A stretch of DNA of 64,000 bases from Omphiscola glabra (GCA_964017045.1 OZ024802.1:8230413-8294412), one strand, 5' to 3'; positions 26,401 through 41,400 are shown, counted from the first letter of the stretch. A program made the numbers and translations. The notes: generated by a model not told the origin, from the letters alone.

Positions 26401-29400
26401 TTTCTCCATTTAAGAAATTTTTAATTATGAACCTAAAAATGAGACTGATATACTAAAATTAAAATACAATAAAATAAAACTTTTTTAACGCTTATAAAAA
26501 ACTGATATTTTGACTAACAAGCTATTAAATCAAATTGAATCGCAATTAATGATATTTTTTTTAAAAAATAGAGTTGTCCAGAGCCTAGTGGAGACAGCTT
26601 GTTCCAGTTTTAAAAATAATGTTTTAAAACTTCTTAAAACAACAAAAGTCTTGATCTTATTCAAGTAAATGAGTAGAAACATATTTGTGATCTGTTGTGG
26701 TGTGCATACTTTATATCTTAGTTCAAAACTGATTTAAGTAAATACCAGAGCCCTTAAGATATTCTCTCAGAATGGAATTTTGTAAGCTAAATAATAAAAG
26801 TCATATGAAAATGTATGAACATAAAGTCTTGACCCAATGACAAAATTCTCATTGAATATGATTTTATTTATACAGGGACCCCGGGGCGTGACGACAACTT
26901 TGAGGCCAAAGTTCGCTACTTCAGTGACCACGCCAACCGTTTAGCAGACACAGCTAACTCGGTGGCGACTGCTGGTGGATGCAGAAATAAGCAGACAGTG
27001 GAGGCCATCTTCAAAAATTCTAACCAGGTATATTATAAAAACCTAAGGGATGCTGTGAGTTCTATCCGACTCTAGCACTTTGTTGACCCTGGGGCATGTA
27101 ACGAATAGCAACTTTTAACAAAAAAATACCTCTTTGATCAGGTGTGTTGGAATAGCCATGATTTGATGTGATATTGATGAAACCATACCTCTTTGATGAG
27201 GTGTGTTGGAATAGCCATGATTTGATGTGACATTGATGAAACCATACCTCTTTGATCAGGTGTGTTGGAATAGCCATGATTTAATGTGACATTGATGAAA
27301 CCATACCTCTTTGATCAGGTGTGTTGGAATAGCCACGATTTGATGTGACATTGATGAAACCATACCTCTTTGATCAGGTGTGTTGGAATAGCCATGATTT
27401 GATGTGACATTGATGAAACCATACCTATTTGATCACATGTGTTGGAATAGCCATGATTTGATGTGACATTCATGAAACCTTTATGTTCCTCAGATAAAAG
27501 ACCTGACACCCCAGGTCATCAATGCTGCCCGCGTCCTGTTCTCCAACCCCAACAACCAGGCAGCCGTTGAGCACTTCGACCTGCTGAAGAAGCAGTGGTC
27601 AGATAACATGGACAGACTTCGCAATCTTGTGGATGAGGCCGTCGACTCCGCCGCCCTCATTCGGGCAGAAGGTTGTCACTTATTTCCTTAGTTCAGCTTA
27701 ACTCATAGGCTGCGACTATTGGCACACGGGTACCAATAGCCACTTCGTAACTCATATATTATCAAGAAGCTATCATGAGCTGCAGAGCATAGCAAATTGT
27801 TTTTAATTCTGAAGGATTTGTTCCACATATTTATTAAATTTTTTACTTTTGCCTGCTAACCCTTAGTTGTAAGTAATTTCACACAATTGTCCATATAATT
27901 AAGCCTTTAAGTTTAGAGCACTAATTTTTACAAAACGTGTCTGTCTTGCTGAGAATGGAACAACATTACATTTGTGATACTGTTCTACACTATAACTCAC
28001 TAGATGTAATAACATTCACTACTGTTTTAATACCCACCCTCTAAAATGTCTACACTATTTCAGCCACTGAATGAGCTAACAGAAACAAAACATAAAGAAT
28101 CTATATATATTTATAATTTAAAACACATTTTTATAAAGTTGATGTGTAAATCATCTGCCCTCTGATATAAGCAATTCTTTGAATCCGTAAACTTAACATT
28201 TTTGTGCATATGCACGTTTTATTTGACAGTCGAGCAACTTAACTGAACACATTTCAAAATTCCCTGTCATAAAAAATGTCTAGGAATTTATATGATTATT
28301 TTAAATATATAAATATGTGTCTTAATTTTCTTATTCCTTATTAATTTTTCCATACTTAACCCACAGAGGAGGGAATCCTGCGAGACACTGAGAGAATAGA
28401 GGAAGGCATTCGTGCCAGGGACTCCCCTAAGATAGCCACGCATGCATCCAACATTGCCAGGCGGGCCGACCGAGTCCTTCAGGTGGCTGACATGGAGGCG
28501 CAGAACAGTGAAGATCCAGCTTTTGTGGACAGGGTCAACCACGCCTCAGAGATACTTGCATCAAGTGAGATACATAAGCTACACTATTGCACTGCACCTT
28601 TTCAAATAAATGTACTTTTTTTTGCATTTGATTAAAAGAAAAAGAATTTTTTTACAATCTTTTACCTGTCTGATTAATAGAAAAAATGCATGTTTGTTTT
28701 GTTTTAAGCTTACTTTAGTTATATTTATTAGGGAACTTAAAAAACAAAATTGTTCAAGTATTGCAGTCTATTTTCTTGTCCAGCCATCACCCCCAATGTC
28801 CAGACGGCAAAAGCCCTTGCAATGAACCCAGCCAACAAAGCAGCAGAACAAGACTGGAGAAGTCACAACAGAGCTGTAAGCAGTCTTCTGATACTTTGTG
28901 TGTTGAATTTGAGAATACGTACTGGTATCACAATGCTGATGTGTTCTATTTGAACTTGTGACAATTCAGTTACTTCCTATGTAGCTATTAATAAAGGGGA
29001 GAGAATGCAGTCAGTTTAGAAAAAAGGAAATGAGCAAAACAAAGTATGGGAGAACCAGAAGAAAAAAAGGACGCAACAGAACAACGAATGTGTCAGGAAG
29101 AAACCTTCACTAGCGAACAGACAACAGTAAAAACAGAATTAAATAAAAAAAAACATTTAGCTGTAATTTTCTTAATTCAGTTTTTACTGTTTGTTCGCTG
29201 ATGACGTCTCCCGTTACGACACGTTCGTTGTTTTTTCGCGTCCTTTTTTTCTCCGGTTCACCCATTTCCTTGATGAGCTGAAAGGGAAAACTAAGTTATT
29301 AAAGTTCAACACCCATCAAATTTGTTAGTGTGGCATATTTTATTTTAATCTTAAATGCATCAGCAAATATTGAAGCAAAACCTGTAATTCAAAAGAAACA

Positions 29401-32400
29401 ATAATGCAAAAATCTCCTTAATATAAGCTTTATATTGTTCAAGTTTTGAAATGGGTTTGTAAGTAACGCTATCATCTTCAGCTGATTGAAGCCGTTGGAG
29501 CCGTGCGAAACGCAGTGACAGTTCAACCTAAGGCAGGCTACTATGATGACCGCTTCCCTCCACCACCTGACATGTCACAGCTTTCCATCTCAGGTATGTC
29601 TCTCATGTTCGGCATTCATTACCCAGTTGTTAGTATGTCTTTTTACAGTTAGCCTACTGTCAGCTGCATGCCTACATAATATTACAGTAAACCTTTAAAT
29701 CAAAAAAAATATAGTTGACTTTTATGACCTGTAGTTTTGGTTGAGTCACTGTATTAGCCTGAGTTAGATGACACTTGCAACACGTGTTCAGTTTTCCCAG
29801 TTGTGCAGCCCTTGTCTTGTCCAGTCGTAAACTGTATAAAAGTAATATTTGAAGAGCAATGAAAAGATTGGGCCACTGAAATTTGTTATCTGTATCAACA
29901 TTCTTCTTCCATGGCAGTAAACTGAACCCAAAAAATGCACAGAAATGAGTACTTTTAGATCTGAGCTCTCAGCTGGTGGCTGCCAGTGAAAGATTTATCT
30001 TAAATAAATGTTTACCTTAAAATTGATATATTTGAACATTTCATTCTTGGTCTTTTTTAATTGATGAAGTTAAGCAGACTGATTTTATATGAGAGGTCAC
30101 ATTTGGGCTAATACAGAATAGATAACTATTTTAACTCACCATATATAATCAAAAATCTATAGAGTCATGTTATTTATCCCTAATTAAAAGAAATATATAA
30201 AATGTTGAATGTGTCCATATTTCTAATGAATATCATCATCTAACATATATAACTCAGAATATAGCTAGAAACATCTAATGAATATCATCATCTAACATAT
30301 ATAACTCAGAATATAGCTAGAAACTGTATTTTTTGTCTTCCCATTTGCTCTGCTATCATTAAAATGCTTTTCTGAAGAAGAGAAAAACATGACAAATATT
30401 TACAGAGTAGATAGTTTCATTTTAGTTCATCAATGAACCAGACATATCTTGTGTTTCTTTCATCGATTCATATGCTTGGTTTTAATTTGCTACAATTTTG
30501 ATTGCTTCTCTCCTGATGTTTGATTTGACTGGCTATTAGTGGTTGTTTTATTTGACTTTTTTTTAATAGATATGTCCATGAATATTTCAACCAGATTATA
30601 AATGTAGCTAGTAATTTCATTTTTGTTTTCAAATTTCCGCACAGCTTTTACAACATGCTAATGAATATTTCTGTTGGAAAAAACAAACAGTTTTAGGAAA
30701 GCAAGGAAGAATCAGTTTAATGACTCAAGGATATTTTCAACAGTTTTATTTTTAAAATCCTACACCATCAAGTAGTTTTAAACCATAAATTATATTAAAT
30801 GATTTTTTTTTAAATTTTTTTTTTTTTTAATTTAAATTTCATTTAATATGATATAAATATTTTCACAGCAAGCGAAATTTATGGTTTAAAAACATCAAAT
30901 GGTTTTAAACCATAAATTTTGCTTGCTGTGAAAATATTTATATCATATTAAATGAAATTTTTGAAGGAAAGAATCAATTTAACCATTTGTTTTCGTCATG
31001 CTGGGAGCTAATTCAGTTTCTTACATCTCATAGAAATTATTATGCTGCAGGCTAGCAGATAAGGCGGATGTTAAACTGTAACCTTTTATTTGCTAGCATT
31101 TCCTGAATTAACCCATGAATACAAACTACGTAATCTATAACTGCAGTCTTTAACATAGAAATCTGGTTACTTTGTGCTTCATGCTACAAATGGCTGAAAT
31201 AACGTACAAATACATCACGTATGTCAATTTATCATAACATGTATTGTTGACTATAGCAATGCCATGTTTTACATAACTTTGTCTCATTGATGTAATTACA
31301 TGTTTTGACTCCACGTTGTGTCGTTGATGTAGCGCCACAAGCCTTTGCCGACAGGGGCTCCCCCCTCCAGGCCCCACCTCGACCCCCTCCTCGTCCGCAC
31401 AACTACCCTACACAGGAGTATAGCAGTATATACCATCCACCCCCTCAATATTCCGCAATGGTATCTCCCAACCTTCCTTGCTCCCTGGAGGTGGATGGTG
31501 ATGTGGGCCGGTCTATAATAGCTAGAGGTAGTGGCATGTTAGTGGGTTGCTGTGAGCCTTATGAATAATCCTATTCGTTTCCCAAATGACTTTTTTTTTT
31601 GTGGCTAATTTATTCTCTGTGTATCATTTCATTCAAAGAAAACACATCATTTTTTTCTTCTAACAAGCTGAATGTAATTATTGACATGTTGACATATTCT
31701 GTTGAGACTGTTTGAAATATTTTATTTTGGCTCATTTGTTGTGATGTTTTTAAAAAAATAACAATTTTGATTTTCTTCCTCTCTCCCTAATGCCCTGCTC
31801 TGAATCTCAATAAATATCCAATTTAACACTGAATTATTCTTTTCTTTTTTTGTCTTTTTTTTTTTTCAATCTTAGCTAGATTGTTTCAATTTACTTAACT
31901 CAGTCATGTGCTTAACAGAAATAATTTTTCATTCCGCTTTTGATACGACCATATTGTTTAAATTTTTTATATAAAGATTATTTATTTTCAAATTTAATTT
32001 TGTATCCCACTGTCTAATGTTATTTAAATATTAAATTTCCTTGCTCTCTCATATCATTTAATCATTCTTAATCAGCTCTTTGAAAAAAAAATTAAATTAA
32101 AAATATTTTTAAAAAAAACAGTAAAAATCATACTTTGAAAAAATTATTATATTTTTTTTGTATTAATACTCCCCTTTCTTGTCACCCATCTGAACTCCGT
32201 CAATTTCTGAAATGCATCATCTTTATGTATATGTTTCTGACACAGATAGCTCTAGACTGTTTCTGTCACACATTTTCTCACGTAATTTTGCCTTGATATT
32301 TGTCTTTACTTGAATGTTTCTGAAGTTTTCATGTAAAATCCCATAATGTGAATTCTGTTGAACAAAGTGTTTTTCTGTACTCTTTGTTCTCTCATAAATT

Positions 32401-35400
32401 GAGCCATCATTTAACAGACTGTCATTGGTTTGTTTTTTCCCACCTGTAAGATAACATACTTTTTTTTAACACAGCCTGTTATTAGTAATCCAAAGTTAAC
32501 AATGTGTGTCATCCATATATGACGTTCAGAGGACTTAGAAAATTAAAAAAACAAGACGCCCCTGAATCCTTATGTTGAACTAATTAATTCACAGAATGTC
32601 TCAGTGAGTTTGGATTTGAGTGGGTGGGATTTTAATGGATTAGACATATCTCAATTAGCCAGGTATGTGTAAAATTGCTGGTGAAATTTTTTACAAAGAT
32701 GAAGTGTTTAAGGAATTACTAAAGATGACAAACGACTGGATAATTCCCATATAGAGATGACACATGCTGGTATCTTTAGTTTGACAAAGTCTATTTATGA
32801 ATATTAATATTTTCATGTCTCTCTCTAGGTTTTAATTTTAAATACAGATGTTTATATTTAAGATAACTGTTACTTTTCTATTTAAAAAAAAATCTCTTCA
32901 TTAAAAAGCAAAAGCTAAATTCTATTCAAGATTACCTATGAATGAATCAGATTCAACCATAATTTTAACATTTGTGAATCATTAAAGATAAACATTGCTC
33001 TGTTAATAAATCAATGAAAAAATTGCTATCTCTCATACGGACTTTCTTATTTCTCTCTTTCTTCATTGTGTTTCTCGTATTGTGCTCCTGTCCTGTGGCA
33101 TTGTTGCCGTGTTTGGTGTGCCATGCTGTGATATTTCTCCAATAACATCTCTTCCTTGCAACTCCAGTTCCAGATGCGTATGGAGGTGGTGTCCATGAAA
33201 ATCCTTTTAATACAGGTATTCACTGACAGATCATAATCTCAGGCTTTCAGCACTGCCATCATCCTGGTTAATTTTTAATTTTAAAAAAAAAAAAAAAAAT
33301 TAATTTGTAATGACCATGCATGATTTTCTTTTAATCAAAAGAGTTTCTGAGTAAAAAATTTTAGCTTGTTTATTTTTTATTTTGAAATGATAATATAGTT
33401 GATTTTAAAATCAAGCCAAAGTTAGTTTTTTTTTTTTTTTAAATTGGTTTTTGACTATTATATTAAACAGCAATTGCTCAATTGAATCATTTTTATTGAC
33501 TTTTTAGTTGCCTTTATTTAAATTGGCTTTGCCTCAGAATGGCGTTGCTTTTGCACAGCTTCATCGTATCTCAATCCTCCGCAAAGGATTTCAATCGTTT
33601 GAATGTAGTTGACAAAAACTTTGGTAAAGTTTGATTAAAGATATTATTTTTAAAGAATATTATTTCCCTAAGAGTTATTCCCCTTTAGTCTCTTTCTCTC
33701 TTTCAATAAATAAATATATCACTGTTTCAATAAATAAATATATCATTGAGTCGAGACGGAATTTTATACAGTTTATAACAGAAAATTCTCATACATTCTA
33801 CTATGCGTTAACAATAAATCAGAATTTTTAAAAAAAAAAGTTCATTTTACCATCCCTCATTAAAAAAAAAAGTTTACCAAATTTCTTTACTGAAGAATAA
33901 GAATTGGAAAAAAAAAATATACTTTTGTGCCTGCATTTTCTACCTCATGAAGAACTTAAACTATTATACATAATCAGTTTAAATGTCTGCCTTTTTGTTG
34001 TATGGGCTTTACATATTTATCACATATTTACATACTTAGCTGTAAGGGGTTCCTAATGTGTAGTTTGTAATCACAATTGTCATGCAATCTATACAATAAC
34101 TGTTCTAAAACATGCCTCTCATTTTTCTTATATATCCAAGCTTTTTTTAATAAGTTGTGGCCAAAACTCATAAAAGGTTTCTATGGTGCTTTCTGATAAA
34201 ATTGAGTCATTGCCTAAAGGACATTGATTATATCACAGAAATTAGGGTCGACCTGATTTGTAAAATATAAAAAAATATCATTGCCAACAACATTCTCTAA
34301 ATTCTTTCAATAAAACTAATGATGTACCCAATGGCTGTATTATATTTTCATTTTGATAACTGTTCAAGGTCTGCCTTCTCTGTTTGGGAACCCCTGCATC
34401 CTATTTGACACTGTGTTTGACCATAGCGTACACCTCATTATCCTCTATAATCTGATACATCACAACCATTTCTAACAGCTTCGTTGCGGCCAGAAGAGAG
34501 ATTCAGCCAGCAGAGGGCGGCAGCTCCACCGGCTGCCCCTCCGCCTGCTCGCTCCATACCACCGCCTGTGCCCCCGCCTCCGATGGACCCCTATGGATAT
34601 TATTATGGTCAGCAGGAGTTGTATCTCCTCCCAGCCTGCCGTTGCTGATTCAGCAATTTTATATATTTTTTGTAAAAATCTTTGCTTTGTTCTTGAATGC
34701 CCTACTAATTGCACCTTGTGACCTGCTATGGCGGCCATGATTCCCATGTTTCATTCGCTTCTCCCAGTTCCTGGAATTCTACATGAAATACAAAAAAAGT
34801 AATGCCTTTAATTTATTTTTCTTGAAAATGACCTTAACATTGAATTTATTTGTTGTGGAAATGGTGCTGTCCTTGATTGTTTAAAACGTTTGACAAATTG
34901 ACTTCTGAATGTTTTCTATTTTACTTCATCATGTGAGCTACTTTGATTCTAAAGGATTTTAGTTTAAATTTGTCCTTGCTATTAACTGTAATTCTGAATA
35001 AACTCTGCCATATTTTTTTTTATATTTTAATATCTGCAAATGTCACTGTTGTTCTAAAAATAAATAATTGTCTGCAACATTTCAGCTCAAGTGATACAAT
35101 TTTGTGTTTTAGCAACATGACACCAGGTTTAATTATTAACATTACTAAATTTGGTGTTTACAAAAAGATTTCTATGTTGTCAATGTATTAATCTTGGAAG
35201 AGAAATTCTAACAGGAATGAATTTGCCTGAAACTCAAACTGTAAACATGATATTTGCTAACACAAGAAAAAAAATGAATTTATTTAATTTTCTTCAGTCA
35301 CTTATTTCCCTTTTATAATTGATAAATGAGTAATTATTATTTCCCTTTTATAATTTAAAAATCCATAATTATTATTTCCCTTTTAACCTGGCAGAAGAAC

Positions 35401-38400
35401 ATTTTAATGATTTGAGAAATTTATCACTTCTCTTATCACATAGAATTTTTGTTAATAAAATGTTTTTAAAGTACCTTTAAATTTTTAATGTTTTAATAGG
35501 ACTTTTATATGACTTAGTTAAACACTTTATTAAATTTCTATTGCTACCTAAAATGTTTAATTTAAAGTTATACTGTAAGCTTTACCCTGCAACATCGACA
35601 AAAGAAATCTTCTAAGCCTTTCCCTGTAATGTCAACCAGAAAATCCCTCCAAGACTTATCTTGTGACGTCTGTCCCCACCGGCTTCCTTCTGTCCCCACC
35701 GGCTTTCTTCTGTCCCCACCGGCTTTCTTCTGTCCCCACCGGCTTTCTTCTGTCCCCACCGGCTTCCTTCTGTCCCCACCGGCTTTCTTCTGTCCCCACC
35801 GGCTTTCTTCTGTCCCCACCGGCTTTCTTCTGTCCGGACCGACTCCTCAAGTTTTGTTTTTTTTCTGCTCACTATCTGCTGTTCTGTTAACCAAAATGAA
35901 AGAGATGGCGGCAACGCATGGTGTGCTGTATAATGTAGCTGTAGAATTTGACACATGACTTGAGTTTGGCATGACTTAAGACAATCCAGCCTGACTGCTT
36001 ACCCTTAATTATCTATTTTTAGCGTTGAGTTATTAAATGTGTCCTTACTGACAAACTAAATGTTTATCAAGTTGAAAATATTTTAAAAATAAATTTAAGA
36101 GTTCTCAATTGAAATTTTGATAGTTAAAAAAAAAGAACAACGTTTTTTTTTTGTAATGCTAACCCAGAGTTTGGAGATTTCATCATAAAATACTTATAGA
36201 TTTGAAATATTTATTAATGTTACAAAAACTGAAAGGAAAAGGGACTTGTTAATTTCTTTTGTATGCTGAGTAATTTGGCTTATTTTGTTATAAATAATAT
36301 CTGGTATTTGTTTAATTAATTATAGTTTTTCCTTCTAGAATACTGTATGAGTGAAAATAACAGTTATTTCTCATAATATTGTTGTGAGAAAGATTTTACT
36401 TGAATTATAGTATATAATGAAATGTAATAGAAATATTTCAGCTGACTGGGCCCAATTGATTGTTTTAGTAATTCGCTATTTAAAAAAAAATTATATGTAG
36501 TCCGCATGAAGATCCTAAAAATGATATTTGGGCCTAATTGTCAACCTTTATATACTTGCAAAAAAACAGGTGAAGGTGCACCACCACGTCCACCCCTGCC
36601 CTACGATCAAGCCCCACCACGCCCACCTCCACCAGAAACGGATGATGAGGACGATTCTGCCTTTTTCCCCATCCCTCAAGCCAATCAGCCTATTATGGTG
36701 AGAACTTGTACACATCATTCACTATGAAACATCTTAACACTTCTCAGCATGCCCTTCTAAAGGTGACAGCTGCCACCTTTGTCTGTCCCTTAGATCTAAC
36801 ATCATTCCCTCTTTACCTGATGTCTGTCCCTTAGATCTAACATCATTCCCTCTTCACCTGATGTCTGCCCTTTAGATCTGACATCATTCCCTCTTTACCT
36901 GATGTCTGTCCATTAGATCTGACATCATTCCCTCTTCACCTGAAGTCTGTCCCCCCTGAATATGAACTTCTTTTCTTCTAAGTCTCATTCCTTTTACCAT
37001 ATAACTGGCATTTGTTCCCCTCAACTGTCTTCCCCATAACCTGACCCTCCCCTAAACCTGCCTTCCCCTCTACATCAGACTGCAAATAGGTACCTTTTCC
37101 TTTTAAGAACAGAATTGAGAGGAGTCCATGTTAAGAGGAGTCCATGTTAAGAGTAGCCCATGTTAAGAGTAGCCCATGTTAAGAGGAGCCCATGTTAAGG
37201 GGAGCCCATGTTAAGAGGTTCCCATGTTAAGAGTAGTCCATGTTAAGAGGAGCCCATGTTAAGAGGTTCCCATGTTAAGAGGTTCCCATGTTAAGAGTAG
37301 CCCATGTTAAGAGGAGCCCATGTTAAGGGGAGCCCATGTTAAGAGGAGCCCATGTTAAGTGGAGCCCATGTTAAGGGGGGCCCATGTTAAGGGGAGCCCA
37401 TGTTAAGAGGTTCCCATGTTAAGAGTAGCCCATGTTAAGAGGAGCCCATGTTAAGAGGAGCCCATGTTAAGAGGTTCCCATGTTAAGAGGAGCCCATGTT
37501 AAGGGGAGCCCATGTTAAGGGGAACCCATGTTAAGAGGAGCCCATGTTAAGAGGAGCCCATGTTAAGGGGGGCCCATGTTAAGGGGAGCCCATGTTAAGG
37601 GGAGTCCTTATCAATTGTCTGAACTAGATCCTTTCAAATCATTAGATGGAATAATCAATAACAAATCTACAGGTTGAGGAAAAAATGTCTCCCTTTATTT
37701 AATCAGTCTATAGAAAAGATATAGCCACAATGCTATTGCACGGCTATTGAAATGCTTTTGAACAATAACAGTCAATGCCTTAAAGAACTGATTGTGCCAA
37801 GTAATGCAGGGGAGTATAATTGATTGTAGCAAGTAATGCAAGGGAGTATAATTGATTGTAGCAAGTAATGCAAGGGAGTATATTGATTATTGCAAGTAAT
37901 GCAGTGGAGTATAATTGATTGTAGCAAATAATGCAGTTGAGTTTAATTGATTGTAGCATGTAATGCAGGGGAGTATAATTGATTGTAACAAGTAATGCTG
38001 AGTATAATTGATTGTAGCAAGTAATGCAAGGGAGTATATTGATTATTGCAAGTAATGCAGTGGAGTATAATTGATTGTAGCAAGTAATGCAGGGGAATAT
38101 AACTGAATGTTGCAAGTAATGCAGTGGAGTATAATTTAACAGCTTTCATCTTCCTTGCCATGGGAGGTATTCTGTCTCTTCATCGACAGTTTCAAACCTA
38201 CCGTCCTCTTGTTTCAGATGGCTGCCCACGCCCTTCACATGGAGGCCAAGCAGTGGTCAAGCAAAGACAATGAAATTATTGCGGCTGCCAAGAAGATGGC
38301 CCTGCTGATGGCCAAACTCAGTCAACTCGTCAGGTCAGTGTAAACTCTTGGCCGTCGCTGCAGGACATCAACAAACTGGTCCTGTAAATGGCCAATAACA

Positions 38401-41400
38401 AAATGAAGAACTAGTTATTTAAAAAAAATGTAATTGCTAGTGTTTTATTTTCTAAAATTCTGTATATTAAAACAAGAATCTAAATATAGATACATATATA
38501 TATATATATATATTAATATATCTATTGTTCAGAGGTGAAGGAGGGACCAAGAAAGATCTGATAGCCACTGCTAAAGCAATCGCTGAAGCTTCAGAAGAAG
38601 TCACTCGACTGGCCAAGAAACTTGCAGCTGAATGTACAGACAAAAAGATGAGGATGGTAAGATGTCTTTCATGTCTCAGACATACACCGCGTCGCCCCCC
38701 CCCCCCCCCCGCGCCCCCCCCCCCCGCGCCCCCCCCCCCCCCCCCCCACCATTTTTTTAAAACAGACTTTGTCTGCTTGCACATCTTGTTAAGAAATCAC
38801 ACCCCCCCCCCACTCCCCTTTTTTTTCGGTTTGCGAAATTTAAACTCTTTCATGTCCTAAAGAGCGGAGAGACTACTTGAAGCATGTCTTAAATGGAGAT
38901 TTCACCTCTCTAATGCTGTACACCTGGCTAGAGGTGATTGGAGGGGGGTGAGCACCCACTCAGTCTCACATCCCTGCAGAGTATCTCTCACTAGCTACCA
39001 AAATTTTGAAAGTACAATTCAGGCGTGGTGTTGGGTACTGTTATCAATATAGAGAATGTAATCTCTTATTCAAGCATATGGCTCGTTGAAAAACAGTACA
39101 CAACAAAAGACGACTCCATAAATTATATACAATAATAAAGAAACGATGCCCAAACTAGGGCTTATTACAATTAATAATTTTATTAAGTTAAAAATAAATT
39201 ACAAAATCAAAAAGAAATAAAATTAAAGCTATTTACTTTACAGTATAATGATGGCTTGTACCTGTACAATGTTGAAGAAGATACAATGTAAAAGGTACAA
39301 TGATGAAAAAAGGCCCATACACACACACGGCAAAATATTAGTAAACAAATCTCTGGGTCGAATAGCAAATCTCTATGGTAATAGTGATAGCAAAAATATC
39401 CCTCTAGGCATATATAGCCTGTTTTAAGCGACATTTCTAGAACAGGCTTACACATTGTATTCTCTTCTTGATTAGACTCGATAATTCTACATAACTCTAA
39501 TAATACAGACCATAGATTTTTATTTAGTTGTAATCGAGGTCAAGGGAGACTATTTCTAATTAGCCACACCCAAAAGTTAGGTCCGAACTCGGGGGTCAGC
39601 TAAAGTTCATTCACGAGAAAAGATGAATGAAAGCAAACGAGACGCCTGTAACCGGTGGAAAACATGCGTGTCCTGTGAATTTCTTTTTTTGTTAAAGTGC
39701 ATTGTCCTGGAAAAGGAATAAATTCCTCTTTGTAGATAAGATAACAGACACTTGTTTCTATTAGTTGTCATCACCCTTCATAAATGATTGGAAGAATTAC
39801 ATGAGCTTGGAGGCGTCTACAACAGTTTATATAATATATAACATTTCTTCACAAGTTTTTATTTTTGTATGAAACACCTCTTTTATGTGGGCAACACAAA
39901 TGATCAGAAAATGTAAATTACAAATGTTAATAGCAGCTTATTAAGCTATAGGGTTGTGTGAGGTGGACCATCGTCTGGTTGTGTGAGGTGGACCATCGTC
40001 TGGTTGTGTGAGGTGGACCATCCACTGGTTGTGTGAGGTGAACCATCGTCTGGTTGTGTGAGGTGGACCATCGTCTGGTTGTGTGAGGTGGACCAGCCCA
40101 TTGCATGGGCCATATTTTGTTAAGCTGTCTGGTTGTGTGAGGTGGACCATCGTCTGGTTGTGTGAGGTGGACCATTGTCTGGTTGTGTGAGGTGGACCAG
40201 CCCATTGCATGGGCCATATTTTGTTAAGCTGTCTGGTTGTGTGAGGTGGACCATCGTCTGGTTGTGTGAGGTGGACCATTGTCTGGTTGTGTGAGGTGGA
40301 CCAGCCCATTGCATGGGCCATATTGATGACTCAGCTGTTCATGAGCCCTATTTTGGTTAGACCATCTGATTCCTTTATAAAAATTCAGCTCCTAGACCAG
40401 TGGTTCTCAACCTTCTTAATGCCGCGACCCTTACTTACGGTTCCTCATGTTGTGGCGACCACCAACCACAAAATTATTTTCGATTCTAAATTAATAACTG
40501 TAAGGTATATGTATTTTCCGAAGGTCTTAGGCGACCCCTGGGAAAGGGTTGTTCGATCCCTAAAGGAGTAGCGACCCACACGTTGAGAACCACTGCCCTA
40601 GACCTTGCATTTTTCAGGATATATTTGTGCTGACAGAGTTTCCCAATTGATAATTGTATGTTTTATTGTTGACACAAAATTACAAATGAAATAAAAATGT
40701 AAATGCCAATATTCATGTGAGCCCATTTCTTATTTCTCCACAGAATCTGTTGAATGTCTGTGAACGTATTCCAACTATAGGCACTCAACTTAAAATTTTG
40801 TCCACTGTCAAAGCTACGATGTTAGGAGCACAAGGTAAGATTTGTTCTGACCATCAGAGGAAAGCATTTCAAGTCACTGCACCTCCAGTGATTACTTGTA
40901 GAAAATGGATTCCAGATGAAGACGAGTGTCTGATCATTTCCTTATCGCAGGCTTTCTTTAAAAACAAACCATTGCATTGGTATAGAAGAAGCTTTCAATG
41001 ATCAAACCTGATTTACTTAATCAAAATCAGCCTGGTGTAAGAACTGGTTTTCTCAATAAACTGAAAGTCCATTTAAGCAAAAAACTTAATGGCAAGGCTC
41101 TTTGTTAATCACAATCAGCCTGGTGTAAGAACTATTTTAAAAAAAACAACACTTTATAGCAAGACTAGTTGTAAAATGATTTTAGCCACTATTTTTAGTA
41201 AAAATAGCTGTTATGAAATGCCTGTCAATGTCATCTCATAATTTCATTCAACCATCATTCTTATGAAATTTAAATAATCTCATTCCGAAAATAGAAATAT
41301 TAATGAAATTTCTTTTCTATTTAGTTACTAAAAACACTTACAATTTATTATTTTTCAAATCCGATTAAAAATAGTCATATTATTGTTTAAATGCCGTATG

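Noticed and set aside
31462..31468. Alternative donor inside cassette exon 18 (atg/gtatct)
   Set aside because: It would end in phase 0 and shift the frame into exon 21.
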